From assembly GCA_023413555.1 (NCBI GenBank), contig JAEZPG010000052.1:1-64000 (forward strand): a stretch of DNA of 64,000 bases, in the 5' to 3' direction. Shown here piece after piece: positions 44,743 to 51,813 of the stretch; positions within the stretch are counted from its first letter, which is position 1; the number at the start of each line of letters is the position of its first letter. This stretch comes from Bacillota bacterium (GTDB lineage: Bacteria > Bacillota > Clostridia > Lachnospirales > Lachnospiraceae). The translations under genes were made by a program, and so were the position numbers. Below the pieces are notes generated by a model. That model did not search any database. It saw nothing but the letters and a program-made list of their open reading frames with translations, and had not been told where the DNA came from.

Positions 44743-44790
44743 ATGAAGGGTTATCGGCTAGGGTTGGGAAAATTTATCGAAAAGATCTCG

Positions 44791-44930
44791 CCAAAACCCA
44801 AACACGAAAAAGAGTACTGCAGCTTCCAGATCACATCAAAACATTGAATGAACAGTTGCCAGAAGATCAGGACCAACTTGTAAACATTAGTGGGCATGCT
44901 CTAGTGGATGGAAAACAGATCATGTTATAA
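44791..44930 (+). pseudogene. Unidentified coding remnant before tRNA-Ser
   Basis: Open frame without a start: VLQLPDHIKTLNEQLPEDQD, then QLVNISGHALVDGKQIML and a stop. It looks like the C-terminal end of a mobile-element or phage protein. Family not recognised. Confidence 0.25.
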
Positions 44931-44957
44931 AAAAAGTCCCAGTAAACACTGAGACTT
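44929..44957 (-). terminator. Terminator after tRNA-Ser
   Basis: On the minus strand AAGTCTCAGT, GTTT, ACTGGGACTT, then a T-run; one mismatch in the ten-base stem. Confidence 0.75.
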
Positions 44958-44961
44958 AGGA

Positions 44962-45049
44962 CGGAGACGGTGGGATTCGAACCCACGTGCCGGTTACCCG
45001 ACAACTTGATTTCGAGTCAAGCTCGTTATGGCCACTTCGATACGTCTCC
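44962..45049 (-). tRNA. tRNA-Ser (anticodon CGA)
   Basis: 88 nt class II tRNA. Acceptor GGAGACG/CGTCTCC, anticodon stem CTTGA/TCAAG with loop CTCGAAA (anticodon CGA, reads UCG), a long variable arm, and a T arm GTGGG-TTCGAAT-CCCAC. CCA is not encoded. It lies just downstream of holA, and its 3' half is partly repeated at 43518. Confidence 0.95.
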
Positions 45050-45063
45050 AAATTGTTACTATA

Positions 45064-46038
45064 TTAGTTGCTAAATTGCACAATTAACAGTTCTACACCA
45101 ATCTTCTCATTCAGTCGCCCTGTCTTTACCTGTTCTTCAATATCAACTGATGTCCGTAGTGCCTTCATCAGTGTATCATTGGTAAAGTTTCTTCCCTGCG
45201 CCAGATATTTGCCCACTGCAAAAGGAGGAATTCCAACTTTCTTAGCAACAGAGCCATTGTCATAGTGAAGAACAGCTAATTCTTTCACCTGAAGTAGAAT
45301 GTTAAAATGTCTTGTAATCAGGTAGAGAATTGTCATAGGCTTTTCCTTTAAAGCCAGTAAGTCATAATACAGTTGAAGTGCTACTCTTTGCTTTTTACTA
45401 CCAATAGCATCAATCATTGCAAAGATTTGATTCGTAATCTGAACTGTCACTACCTCATCCACGTCTTCATTGGTAATAACATCTCTCTCTAAAACAAAGC
45501 AAGTCAACTTCTCCAACTCTGTGTTAATCGTCTCCATGTCAGAGCCAGTCTTATTTAGAAAATAGTCCACCGTCTGCTCTGTAATACTCTTTCCATCGCT
45601 TTTTAAACGGGATGCAACCCATAACTTTAGTTTTTTCTCATCCATGCCATTCATCTCAGATACAACACCAAGTTTTGAAACTGCTTTGAAAAGCTTATTA
45701 CGTTTGTCAATCTCATTTTCTACAAATACCATCACTGTGGTCTCCGGCATATTAGGTAGATACTCAGCCAGATCACTAGCAGATTTAAATAGACCGCTAT
45801 TTTCTATAATTACAACTCTTCTCTCAGCGAAAAACGGCAAGGTATCTGAAAAACCAATGACTTTGTCCACCTCTATATCCTTACCCTCAAAATAGGAGTA
45901 ATTCATCTCGTCACTTCCAGCTAAAAGAGCTGTCTTTAGCTTCTGTTTATACTGTTTCTTCAGATAATCCTCTGAACCATACAACAAATACACTGGTTTA
46001 TACTCTTTATTTTTTATATGACTATTAATAACCTGCAT
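45064..46038 (-). CDS. holA: DNA polymerase III delta subunit
   Basis: 324 residues. Clamp-loader delta: N-terminal KPVYLLYGSEDYLKKQYKQKL (degenerate P-loop), YFEGKDIEVDKVIGFSDTLPFF, then the conserved KKLKLWVASRLKSDGKSI and TLYLITRHFNILLQVKEL-type collar region. In Firmicutes it follows comEC and precedes rpsT; here both neighbours are displaced. GGAAGG before the ATG. Confidence 0.92.
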   Translation of the reverse strand: MQVINSHIKNKEYKPVYLLYGSEDYLKKQYKQKLKTALLAGSDEMNYSYFEGKDIEVDKVIGFSDTLPFFAERRVVIIENSGLFKSASDLAEYLPNMPETTVMVFVENEIDKRNKLFKAVSKLGVVSEMNGMDEKKLKLWVASRLKSDGKSITEQTVDYFLNKTGSDMETINTELEKLTCFVLERDVITNEDVDEVVTVQITNQIFAMIDAIGSKKQRVALQLYYDLLALKEKPMTILYLITRHFNILLQVKELAVLHYDNGSVAKKVGIPPFAVGKYLAQGRNFTNDTLMKALRTSVDIEEQVKTGRLNEKIGVELLIVQFSN

Positions 46039-46299
46039 ATACCTTCCCTTTTCACTGCTTGGAAATTAAAGCACCATAGTACACATTTCGTACCATGGTT
46101 TATTGTACCTAAAATAAAAGGATTTATCAAGATTATTTTTTTAAATCCTGTACTTCCAATCGTTTACACTTTTCTTATAACAATCTGGGCTATTATAATA
46201 ATTTCGCCCTTCTCTTCTACAAACATTAACTCTCTAGATGAAAGAACCTGGCCACTAGTTGCCTCATGCAGGATTAAAACTTACTCCGTGTGGCATTGC

Positions 46300-46445
46300 C
46301 TATAACAGGGAGAATTTAATCTTCATACCGCTTGTATAAGCAAATGTATTGTTTACTTTATTGTAGTCTTTGATGTCTACCACTTCAATAAACCATCCTA
46401 TAAATGCGGTAGTCTCTAGGGTACCTGCTAAAATAATTGTGCAAA
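46300..46445 (-). pseudogene. Unidentified coding remnant upstream of holA
   Basis: The 513-base gap 46039-46552 has no intact gene. Minus-strand frame reads ILAGTLETTAFIGWFIEVVD, then IKDYNKVNNTFAYTSGMKIK and FSLL and a stop, without a start. Beyond it a GC-rich hairpin lies at 46461-46492. The family is not recognised. Confidence 0.3.
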
Positions 46446-46460
46446 TAAAACATCACTAAA

Positions 46461-46492
46461 TAGGGGCACCCTCCGTAAGGAAGGTGCCCCTA
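46461..46492. terminator. GC-rich hairpin
   Basis: TAGGGGCACC pairs with GGTGCCCCTA, with an additional CC/GG inside. Downstream of the recombinase remnant on the minus strand. No strong T-run. Confidence 0.5.
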
Positions 46493-46552
46493 TGGGTGGC
46501 TCTTGTATCTAAACTGAATAATTGATATGCGTTTTTGCGGTATATCCATTGG

Positions 46553-46866
46553 CTATGCCGTTTTTTCTTTGCGTTCTGCAATGTGCTTTTGGAATGCTTC
46601 TTCCATTTCTTCGGGAGTGAGTTCTCGAAGTATGCCAACGCCGTTATAATAAATATCCATTAGCTGAACTCGCTTGCCGTCAAGGTATCTTGGAGCGTAC
46701 ACTACTATTTTATCAATAAACTCGTGTACGAGCTCAGGTGTCAGTTCCTTGATTTGTGTTATTCGCTTGACCTTATCAATGAATTTCTGCAAACTTTCGG
46801 TCTTGTCCGTTTCGGTTTCAAGATACCTTTGCATTTCAGGAAGAGCATTCTGATATTGTCAATATC
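46553..46866 (-). pseudogene. Serine recombinase C-terminal fragment
   Basis: Frame reads ...NALPEMQRYLETETDKTESL, then RITQIKELTPELVHEFIDKI, VVYAPRYLDGKRVQLMDIYY and a Lys-rich tail. This is the C-terminal domain of large serine recombinases of Tn4451/TnpX type. The catalytic N-terminus is missing; at about 46860 the sequence switches to an IS200 transposase. Confidence 0.75.
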
Positions 46867-47130
46867 AAATGCTGACTTTCCCTTTAAGTATCCCATGAAG
46901 CTTGATACACTTATCTTTGGCGGTATACTCACCAACATATGAATATGGTCTGGCATAAGATTTCCTTCTAAAATCTCTACACCTTTGTATAAACATAGTT
47001 GTTTTAAAATATCTCTTATGTCTGCCTTATATTGAATATATATAATTTTTCGTCTATACTAAGGAGTAAAGACAATGTGGTACTTACACATCCATTTTGT
47101 ATGTGCTAAATCATTGGCTTTTTTTGCCAT
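46859..47130 (-). pseudogene. IS200-type transposase tnpA, broken
   Basis: HUH transposase of the IS200/IS605 family. Start MAKKANDLAHTKWMCKYHIV, then FTP followed by a TAG stop where YRRKII-type sequence needs Lys, then KADIRDILKQLCLYKGVEIL and the HxH motif MPDHIHMLVS. It stops matching after YLKGKSAF, where recombinase sequence begins, so the catalytic Tyr region is lost. Start with AAAGGTGA upstream. A nonsense mutation plus truncation means it is inactive. Confidence 0.8.
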
Positions 47131-47195
47131 AAAATCACCTTTCCTTTCGTAAATAGTGGCTTGGACACCTCTATTATACTCGGAAAGGTGATTTT
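47131..47195 (-). promoter_or_regulatory. Inverted repeat sequestering the tnpA ribosome binding site
   Basis: AAAATCACCTTTCC (47131-47144) and GGAAAGGTGATTTT (47182-47195) form a perfect 14-base-pair stem with a 37-base loop. The inner arm contains the tnpA Shine-Dalgarno sequence, directly before the ATG. Such 5' hairpins limit IS200 transposase translation in known elements. Confidence 0.75.
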
Positions 47196-47204
47196 TTGTA
47201 TAAC

Positions 47205-47292
47205 AACTGGTCCACCACCCGCATAGCAGGTGGTTTATTGTTTCACACATCTCCATTTCTCCGTTGGGAGAAACTCCGATGAGCTCAACAGA
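47205..47292. repeat. IS200-type element end
   Basis: Contains the hairpins CCACC-N9-GGTGG and TTTCTC-CGTTGG-GAGAAA around TTTATTGTTTCACAC. Copies with decay occur at 8388-8475 and 9985-10075. It is at the 5' side of tnpA, so it is the left end of the element. Confidence 0.7.
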
Positions 47293-47460
47293 ACAAATGT
47301 TCGTTTGTCAAGACTTTTCTGCTTTCCTGTTTTTAAAATTACCTACTACTATGTAACGAGCTAAGTATATACAACATATTCCTGAAAATTAAAAACATTT
47401 TTAAAAATTTGAGAATTTCAACATCACACCATATTTATATATCTATAATTATATAAAATC

Positions 47461-47489
47461 TTGTAATTGATGGTGGGTTATAGTAAAAT
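47461..47489 (+). promoter_or_regulatory. Candidate promoter for the BspA-like gene
   Basis: TTGTAA, 17 bases, TAAAAT, about 95 bases before the start codon. The rest of 47293-47583 is very AT-rich and shows no other feature. Confidence 0.35.
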
Positions 47490-47583
47490 AATTTATAAAG
47501 GTTTTTATTAGAAAAAATGCTTTATATCTTTATATAATTTACCATCAAGATTAGGCAAATCAATTTATTTCGGAGAAATTACT

Positions 47584-50500
47584 ATGAAAGCAACCAAAGC
47601 TCTTGTATTAACAATATGTTTATTATTAGTTACATTATCTAGTGTGTTTACTTTTTCCGCATCAGCTGCAACTTATGGAGATTACCAATATACTATAGAT
47701 AATAATAAAGTCACCATAACAAAATGCAATAAAACAGTAAGCGGAGAAATAACAATCCCTTCAAAGATTAATAATAAGACTGTAACACGTATTGATAGCG
47801 AAGCGTTTAAAGATTGTAAGAATATTACCAACATTATTATTCCAAATAGTATCGAGTATATCGGTTATGAAGCCTTTAGGGGTTGTACAAATATTACAAG
47901 CATTACAATTCCTGATAACGTTATTCATATTGGTTATCACGCTTTTGCCGATTGTTCAAATCTTACAACTGTATTTATCGGGAAAGGAGTAGATACTATA
48001 TGTGATAATGCCTTTTCCTGTTGTGAAAAGCTCACAAATTTCACTGTTAATGATAATAATGAATATTACTCTTCGATGGATGGTGTTTTATTTGACAAAA
48101 AACAAAAAACACTTGTACAATATCCTATAGGAAAAAATTCAACAACATATACAATCCCAGAAAGTGTTATAAATATAGGAAATTCCGCATTTTTTCGTTG
48201 TATCAAACTAACGAATATTACAATTCCTAGTAATATTATAAGAATAGATAACTCCGCATTTGCTGAATGTTCAAATCTCGTAAGTGTTATTATTGATGAT
48301 GGTGTTAAAGATATCGGCGAAGGGGTGTTTAATTGGTGTTCTAAGCTTGCAAATATTAATATACCTGATAGCGTTACTAGTATAGGAAGTTCATTTTATC
48401 AAACCGCATTTTATAACAATGAAAACAACTGGGAAAATAGCGTTTTATATATTGGAAATCATTTAATAGAAGCGGAAAAATCAATTTCTGATTATTATGC
48501 CGTAAAAGATGGCACAAAAACAATTGCTAACGATGCTTTTTCCTCTTGCGTTAATCTTACAAATATCACTATCTCACAAAGCGTTACGAGTATAGGTAGA
48601 AACGCATTTAAAGATTGCTCAAATCTAAAAAACATAACAATTGGGAATAACGTTAATAGTATAGGTGAAAGTGCATTTTTTAATACCGCTTATTATAATA
48701 ACCCGAACAATTGGGAAAATAAAGTCTTATATATAGGTAATCATCTGATAAAAGCAGAAAGCTCTATTTCTGGTTTTTATGAAATAAAAGCAGGCACAAA
48801 GACAATTGCAGATAAAGCTTTTTACTCTTGTGATTCCATTACCAATATTACACTTGCCGATAGTATTAAGAATATCGGTAATTCTGCATTTTATAGTTGC
48901 GATAACCTTGCCGACTTCATCTTCCCCAAATGCGTTACAAGTATAGGTAATGAAGCATTCATGTTCTGTCATAGTCTTACAACAATAACCATTCCCAATA
49001 GTATAGCGCTTATCAATACTGGGACTTTCTATGGATGTGACAGTCTTACAACCGTAACCATCCCGAACAGCATTATACGTATAAGTGATTCTGCGTTTGC
49101 AGGTTGCTACAGCCTTCTTAATATTACTCTTCCTAATAGTGTTATGTATATTGACGATTATGCCTTTTTGGGATGCCATAGTCTTACTACTATAACTATG
49201 GGAAATCGTATTAAAAGTATAGGTACCTCTGCGTTTTATAATTGTTACCAACTCAAAAATTTTTGGTATAGCGGTAGCAAAGAGGATGCGACTGATATTT
49301 CCATAGGGCTCAATAATGACTATCTACTTAAATCCACATGGCATTATAATACCTGTTTAGATAATCATGAGTATTCTTCCAACTGTGATGAAACATGCGG
49401 TAAGTGTGATTGGACACGAGAAGGTACAGAACACACTTATGTTTATGATTGTAGTTCAGAGTGCAACTTTTGTGATGCGACGCGTATTGCTACTCATAAT
49501 TATGAATGGATAATCGACAAAACGGAAAATTGTGGTATTGATGGTGTTAAGCATGAAGAATGTACTATTTGCCACGAGAAGATTAATGAAAATACCATAA
49601 TATTCGCAACGGGGAAACATACTTATGATAATGCCTGTGATATAGAATGTAATATTTGCAAACAAAACAGAACAATAAATCACGATTTTAAATGGATTAT
49701 AGATGATCTTGGAAATTGCGGTATTGATGGTGCAAAGCACGAAGAGTGTACGGTTTGCCATACAAAACGTAATGAAAACACCATAATTCCTGCTACTGGT
49801 AACCATAAATACACCAATAGTTGTGATACTACTTGCGATGTATGTAATGAATCGAGAACAATTACACATTCTTACAAGACAACCACCACTAAAGCAACAA
49901 CTTCCAAGGATGGTAAAATTGTTAAGAAGTGTACCGTATGTGATAATGTAGCTAGCAGCACTACTATCAAATACGCAAAGACGTTCACATTGTCAGTAAC
50001 AAGTTACACCTACGACGGCAAAGTAAAGACTCCGACTGTTGTAGTAAAGGATTCTTCCGGCAAGACACTAAAAAAAGATACCGATTACACAGTAACTTAT
50101 CCAAGTGGCAGAAAAAATGCAGGAACGTATAAAGTTGTAATCACTTTGAAAGGTAATTACACTGGTAGTAAAACTTTAAGTTTTAAAATCATTCCAATTA
50201 GTGTTTCAAAATGTGAAATAGCTCTTTCTAAAACGAGCTACACATATGATGGTAAGTCTAAAATACCTAGTGCAATGGTTTTGAATCATAATGGAACCAA
50301 ATTAACCGATTCTTCATATACCGTAACTTATGCAAGTGGCAGAAAGAATGTTGGCACTTACAAAGTTGCGATTAAAATGAAGGGCAACTATACAGGTACT
50401 AAAACACTTACCTTTAAAATAAATCCCGCCAAGACGACTGTATCTAAACTTACCGCAGGTAAGAAGAGTATCACGGTAGCGATTACCAAGAAATCCACAC

Positions 50501-50712
50501 AAGTTACCGGATATCAAATTCAGTACTCAACCTCTAAAACGTTTAGCAACGCAACAACTAAGACTATTTCAAGTTATAAGACTACGAAATACACATTAAA
50601 GAGTCTGAGTGCTAAGAAAACATACTATGTAAGAGTCAGAACCTATAAAACAGTTGGCAAAACCAAATATTATTCCGGTTGGTCTACTTACAAGTATGTA
50701 AAAACCAAATAA
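47584..50712 (+). CDS. BspA-like leucine-rich-repeat surface protein
   Basis: 1042 residues. Signal peptide ends near TFSASAATYG. Residues ~45-575 are LRR_5 (TpLRR) repeats of the form IGxxAFxxCxxLTxITIPxS. About 590-790 hold repeated Cys-rich segments (CDETCGKC, CSSECNFC, CDIECNIC, CDTTCDVC), each with a spacer such as ENCGIDGVKHEECTIC. About 795-947 are two Ig-like repeats (SYTYDGK...KGNYTG). The C-terminus is FN3-like, similar to that of the protein at 22.7 kb. No LPXTG motif. BspA-type proteins bind host or matrix components. Confidence 0.88.
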   Translation: MKATKALVLTICLLLVTLSSVFTFSASAATYGDYQYTIDNNKVTITKCNKTVSGEITIPSKINNKTVTRIDSEAFKDCKNITNIIIPNSIEYIGYEAFRGCTNITSITIPDNVIHIGYHAFADCSNLTTVFIGKGVDTICDNAFSCCEKLTNFTVNDNNEYYSSMDGVLFDKKQKTLVQYPIGKNSTTYTIPESVINIGNSAFFRCIKLTNITIPSNIIRIDNSAFAECSNLVSVIIDDGVKDIGEGVFNWCSKLANINIPDSVTSIGSSFYQTAFYNNENNWENSVLYIGNHLIEAEKSISDYYAVKDGTKTIANDAFSSCVNLTNITISQSVTSIGRNAFKDCSNLKNITIGNNVNSIGESAFFNTAYYNNPNNWENKVLYIGNHLIKAESSISGFYEIKAGTKTIADKAFYSCDSITNITLADSIKNIGNSAFYSCDNLADFIFPKCVTSIGNEAFMFCHSLTTITIPNSIALINTGTFYGCDSLTTVTIPNSIIRISDSAFAGCYSLLNITLPNSVMYIDDYAFLGCHSLTTITMGNRIKSIGTSAFYNCYQLKNFWYSGSKEDATDISIGLNNDYLLKSTWHYNTCLDNHEYSSNCDETCGKCDWTREGTEHTYVYDCSSECNFCDATRIATHNYEWIIDKTENCGIDGVKHEECTICHEKINENTIIFATGKHTYDNACDIECNICKQNRTINHDFKWIIDDLGNCGIDGAKHEECTVCHTKRNENTIIPATGNHKYTNSCDTTCDVCNESRTITHSYKTTTTKATTSKDGKIVKKCTVCDNVASSTTIKYAKTFTLSVTSYTYDGKVKTPTVVVKDSSGKTLKKDTDYTVTYPSGRKNAGTYKVVITLKGNYTGSKTLSFKIIPISVSKCEIALSKTSYTYDGKSKIPSAMVLNHNGTKLTDSSYTVTYASGRKNVGTYKVAIKMKGNYTGTKTLTFKINPAKTTVSKLTAGKKSITVAITKKSTQVTGYQIQYSTSKTFSNATTKTISSYKTTKYTLKSLSAKKTYYVRVRTYKTVGKTKYYSGWSTYKYVKTK

Positions 50713-50722
50713 CATAGCAAAC

Positions 50723-50750
50723 GGGGCAAGGAGAAAAAACTCCTTGCCCC
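50723..50750 (+). terminator. Terminator after the BspA-like gene
   Basis: GGGGCAAGGAG, AAAAAA, CTCCTTGCCCC: perfect 11-base-pair hairpin, ten bases past the stop. T-run weak. Confidence 0.7.
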
Positions 50751-50814
50751 ATTAACTTATGTATAAATTTAGTTCGCTATTAACAATTGCTGTAGTTCCT
50801 TTGCTCTCCTGTCT

Positions 50815-51203
50815 CTACATACATTCAGCCCGCATATCACATTCATATTCATAGGCGGCATCAAGCATATCAGAACAGCCATTTACAAAATTGAATATAC
50901 TTATCAGCCAATAAATTGCTTGATAATAATCTATTTTCTTTAATTGCAAATGATATTCAAGTCCATAATTTGTTGGATATCTGAATTTATCACCTTTTTT
51001 ATCAAGTTTACTTAATTCACTCAAATATAATTGTCAACTATTTCAGTAACGATAATTTGAGCTACATTGTAGAAAGATTCGCTTAATTTTATATAATCAT
51101 TAGCTTGATTCTTGCTCCAATCAAACGTTATTATATCCTGTGTATTGGAAATGTCATCAATTTTATTCCCTAAAGAAACCCAATATTTATCTGGCTTTAT
51201 CAT
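50815..51203 (-). pseudogene. Hypothetical gene split by a frameshift
   Basis: The upstream frame (51203-51021, MIKPDKYWVSLGNKIDDISN ... TEIVDNYI) ends in TGA. A shifted frame takes over immediately (LSELSKLDKKGDKFRYPTNY ... YECDMRAECM, to 50815). A single base change near 51022 would join them into about 128 residues. No family recognised. It follows the HTH gene. Confidence 0.55.
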
Positions 51204-51224
51204 TATTTCACCTACTTCACAACA

Positions 51225-51494
51225 TTAATTATATGTATCTCTTGCCTTGAATTTTTCAAAACCATTATCATAATTTGGATTGTTAATTATAAAGTGCTGA
51301 ACAGATTCAATATTAAGATAGTTCATCAACTTTATTAAGTTATACCCGTCTGGAATGGTTTCTCCTTTTTCCCATTTTTGATAGGTGCGCAATTGCACAC
51401 CTACAGCATCAGCTAAAGTTTGTTGTGTGAGACCGATTTCATTACGATAAAACTTAACAAATACCACTCCATTCAAGGATAGGATTGGTATCAT
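51225..51494 (-). CDS. XRE-family helix-turn-helix protein
   Basis: About 89 residues; the start is uncertain (ATG 51494, or GTG 51467). Core helix-turn-helix: VKFYRNEIGLTQQTLADAVG, then VQLRTYQKWEKGETIPDGYN. Likely a DNA-binding regulator or antitoxin. It overlaps the gene upstream by 41 bases and is followed by the frameshifted hypothetical gene. Such small modules are frequently toxin-antitoxin or phage-regulator sets; no toxin fold is recognised here. Confidence 0.7.
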   Translation of the reverse strand: MIPILSLNGVVFVKFYRNEIGLTQQTLADAVGVQLRTYQKWEKGETIPDGYNLIKLMNYLNIESVQHFIINNPNYDNGFEKFKARDTYN

Positions 51495-51753
51495 CATCGC
51501 AAGGAAATTCACCACCGATAATAATTTCTCTATCTTGTCGCAAGAAATCCTCATTAAAACCAACCAATCCTGGCATATAAATAATAGGGCTTTGTTTAGC
51601 CAATTTCAAAATCCGATTATACTCATACAAGAAATTTTGCGGATACTTGTTGTCAATGTGCAATTCATAACACAAATCAAGGTAATGAACCCATTTAAAA
51701 AATATATCAGCACGCCCATAGGTACCGGTTAAACTGATCGGGTATCCAATCAT
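51454..51753 (-). CDS. Hypothetical protein upstream of the HTH gene
   Basis: 99 residues, acidic and aromatic-rich: MIGYPISLTGTYGRADIFFK, WVHYLDLCYELHIDNKY, ending EFPCDDDTNPILEWSGIC. No signal, no membrane helix, no recognised family. Overlap with the HTH gene suggests one transcript. It may be the partner in a small two-gene system, or a partial protein. Confidence 0.5.
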   Translation of the reverse strand: MIGYPISLTGTYGRADIFFKWVHYLDLCYELHIDNKYPQNFLYEYNRILKLAKQSPIIYMPGLVGFNEDFLRQDREIIIGGEFPCDDDTNPILEWSGIC

Positions 51754-51772
51754 TCTGGCTGACTACAAAAGC

Positions 51773-51810
51773 CGAAGGGAGACAACTTCCTTACGAAGTG
51801 TCTCCCTTCG
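51773..51810. terminator. Hairpin after comEC
   Basis: CGAAGGGAGACA pairs perfectly with TGTCTCCCTTCG (12 base pairs) around a 14-base loop, immediately past the comEC stop on the minus strand. Confidence 0.75.
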
Positions 51811-51813
51811 AAG

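Noticed and set aside
44635..44847. 70-codon plus-strand ORF
   Set aside because: It runs straight through a strong rho-independent terminator and has no good start.
46018..46305. 95-codon plus-strand ORF upstream of holA
   Set aside because: Overlaps the holA start and AT-rich spacer; composition not protein-like.
47059..47256. 65-codon ORF starting MEMCETINHLL
   Set aside because: Its first 42 codons read the IS200 end and hairpin; only the part from 47130 is the transposase.
48727..49251. 174-codon minus-strand ORF inside the BspA-like gene
   Set aside because: Periodic sequence mirrors the LRR repeats of the sense strand; shadow frame.
49456..49869. 137-codon minus-strand ORF inside the Cys-rich part of the BspA-like gene
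   Set aside because: Repeat-derived antisense frame with no start signal.
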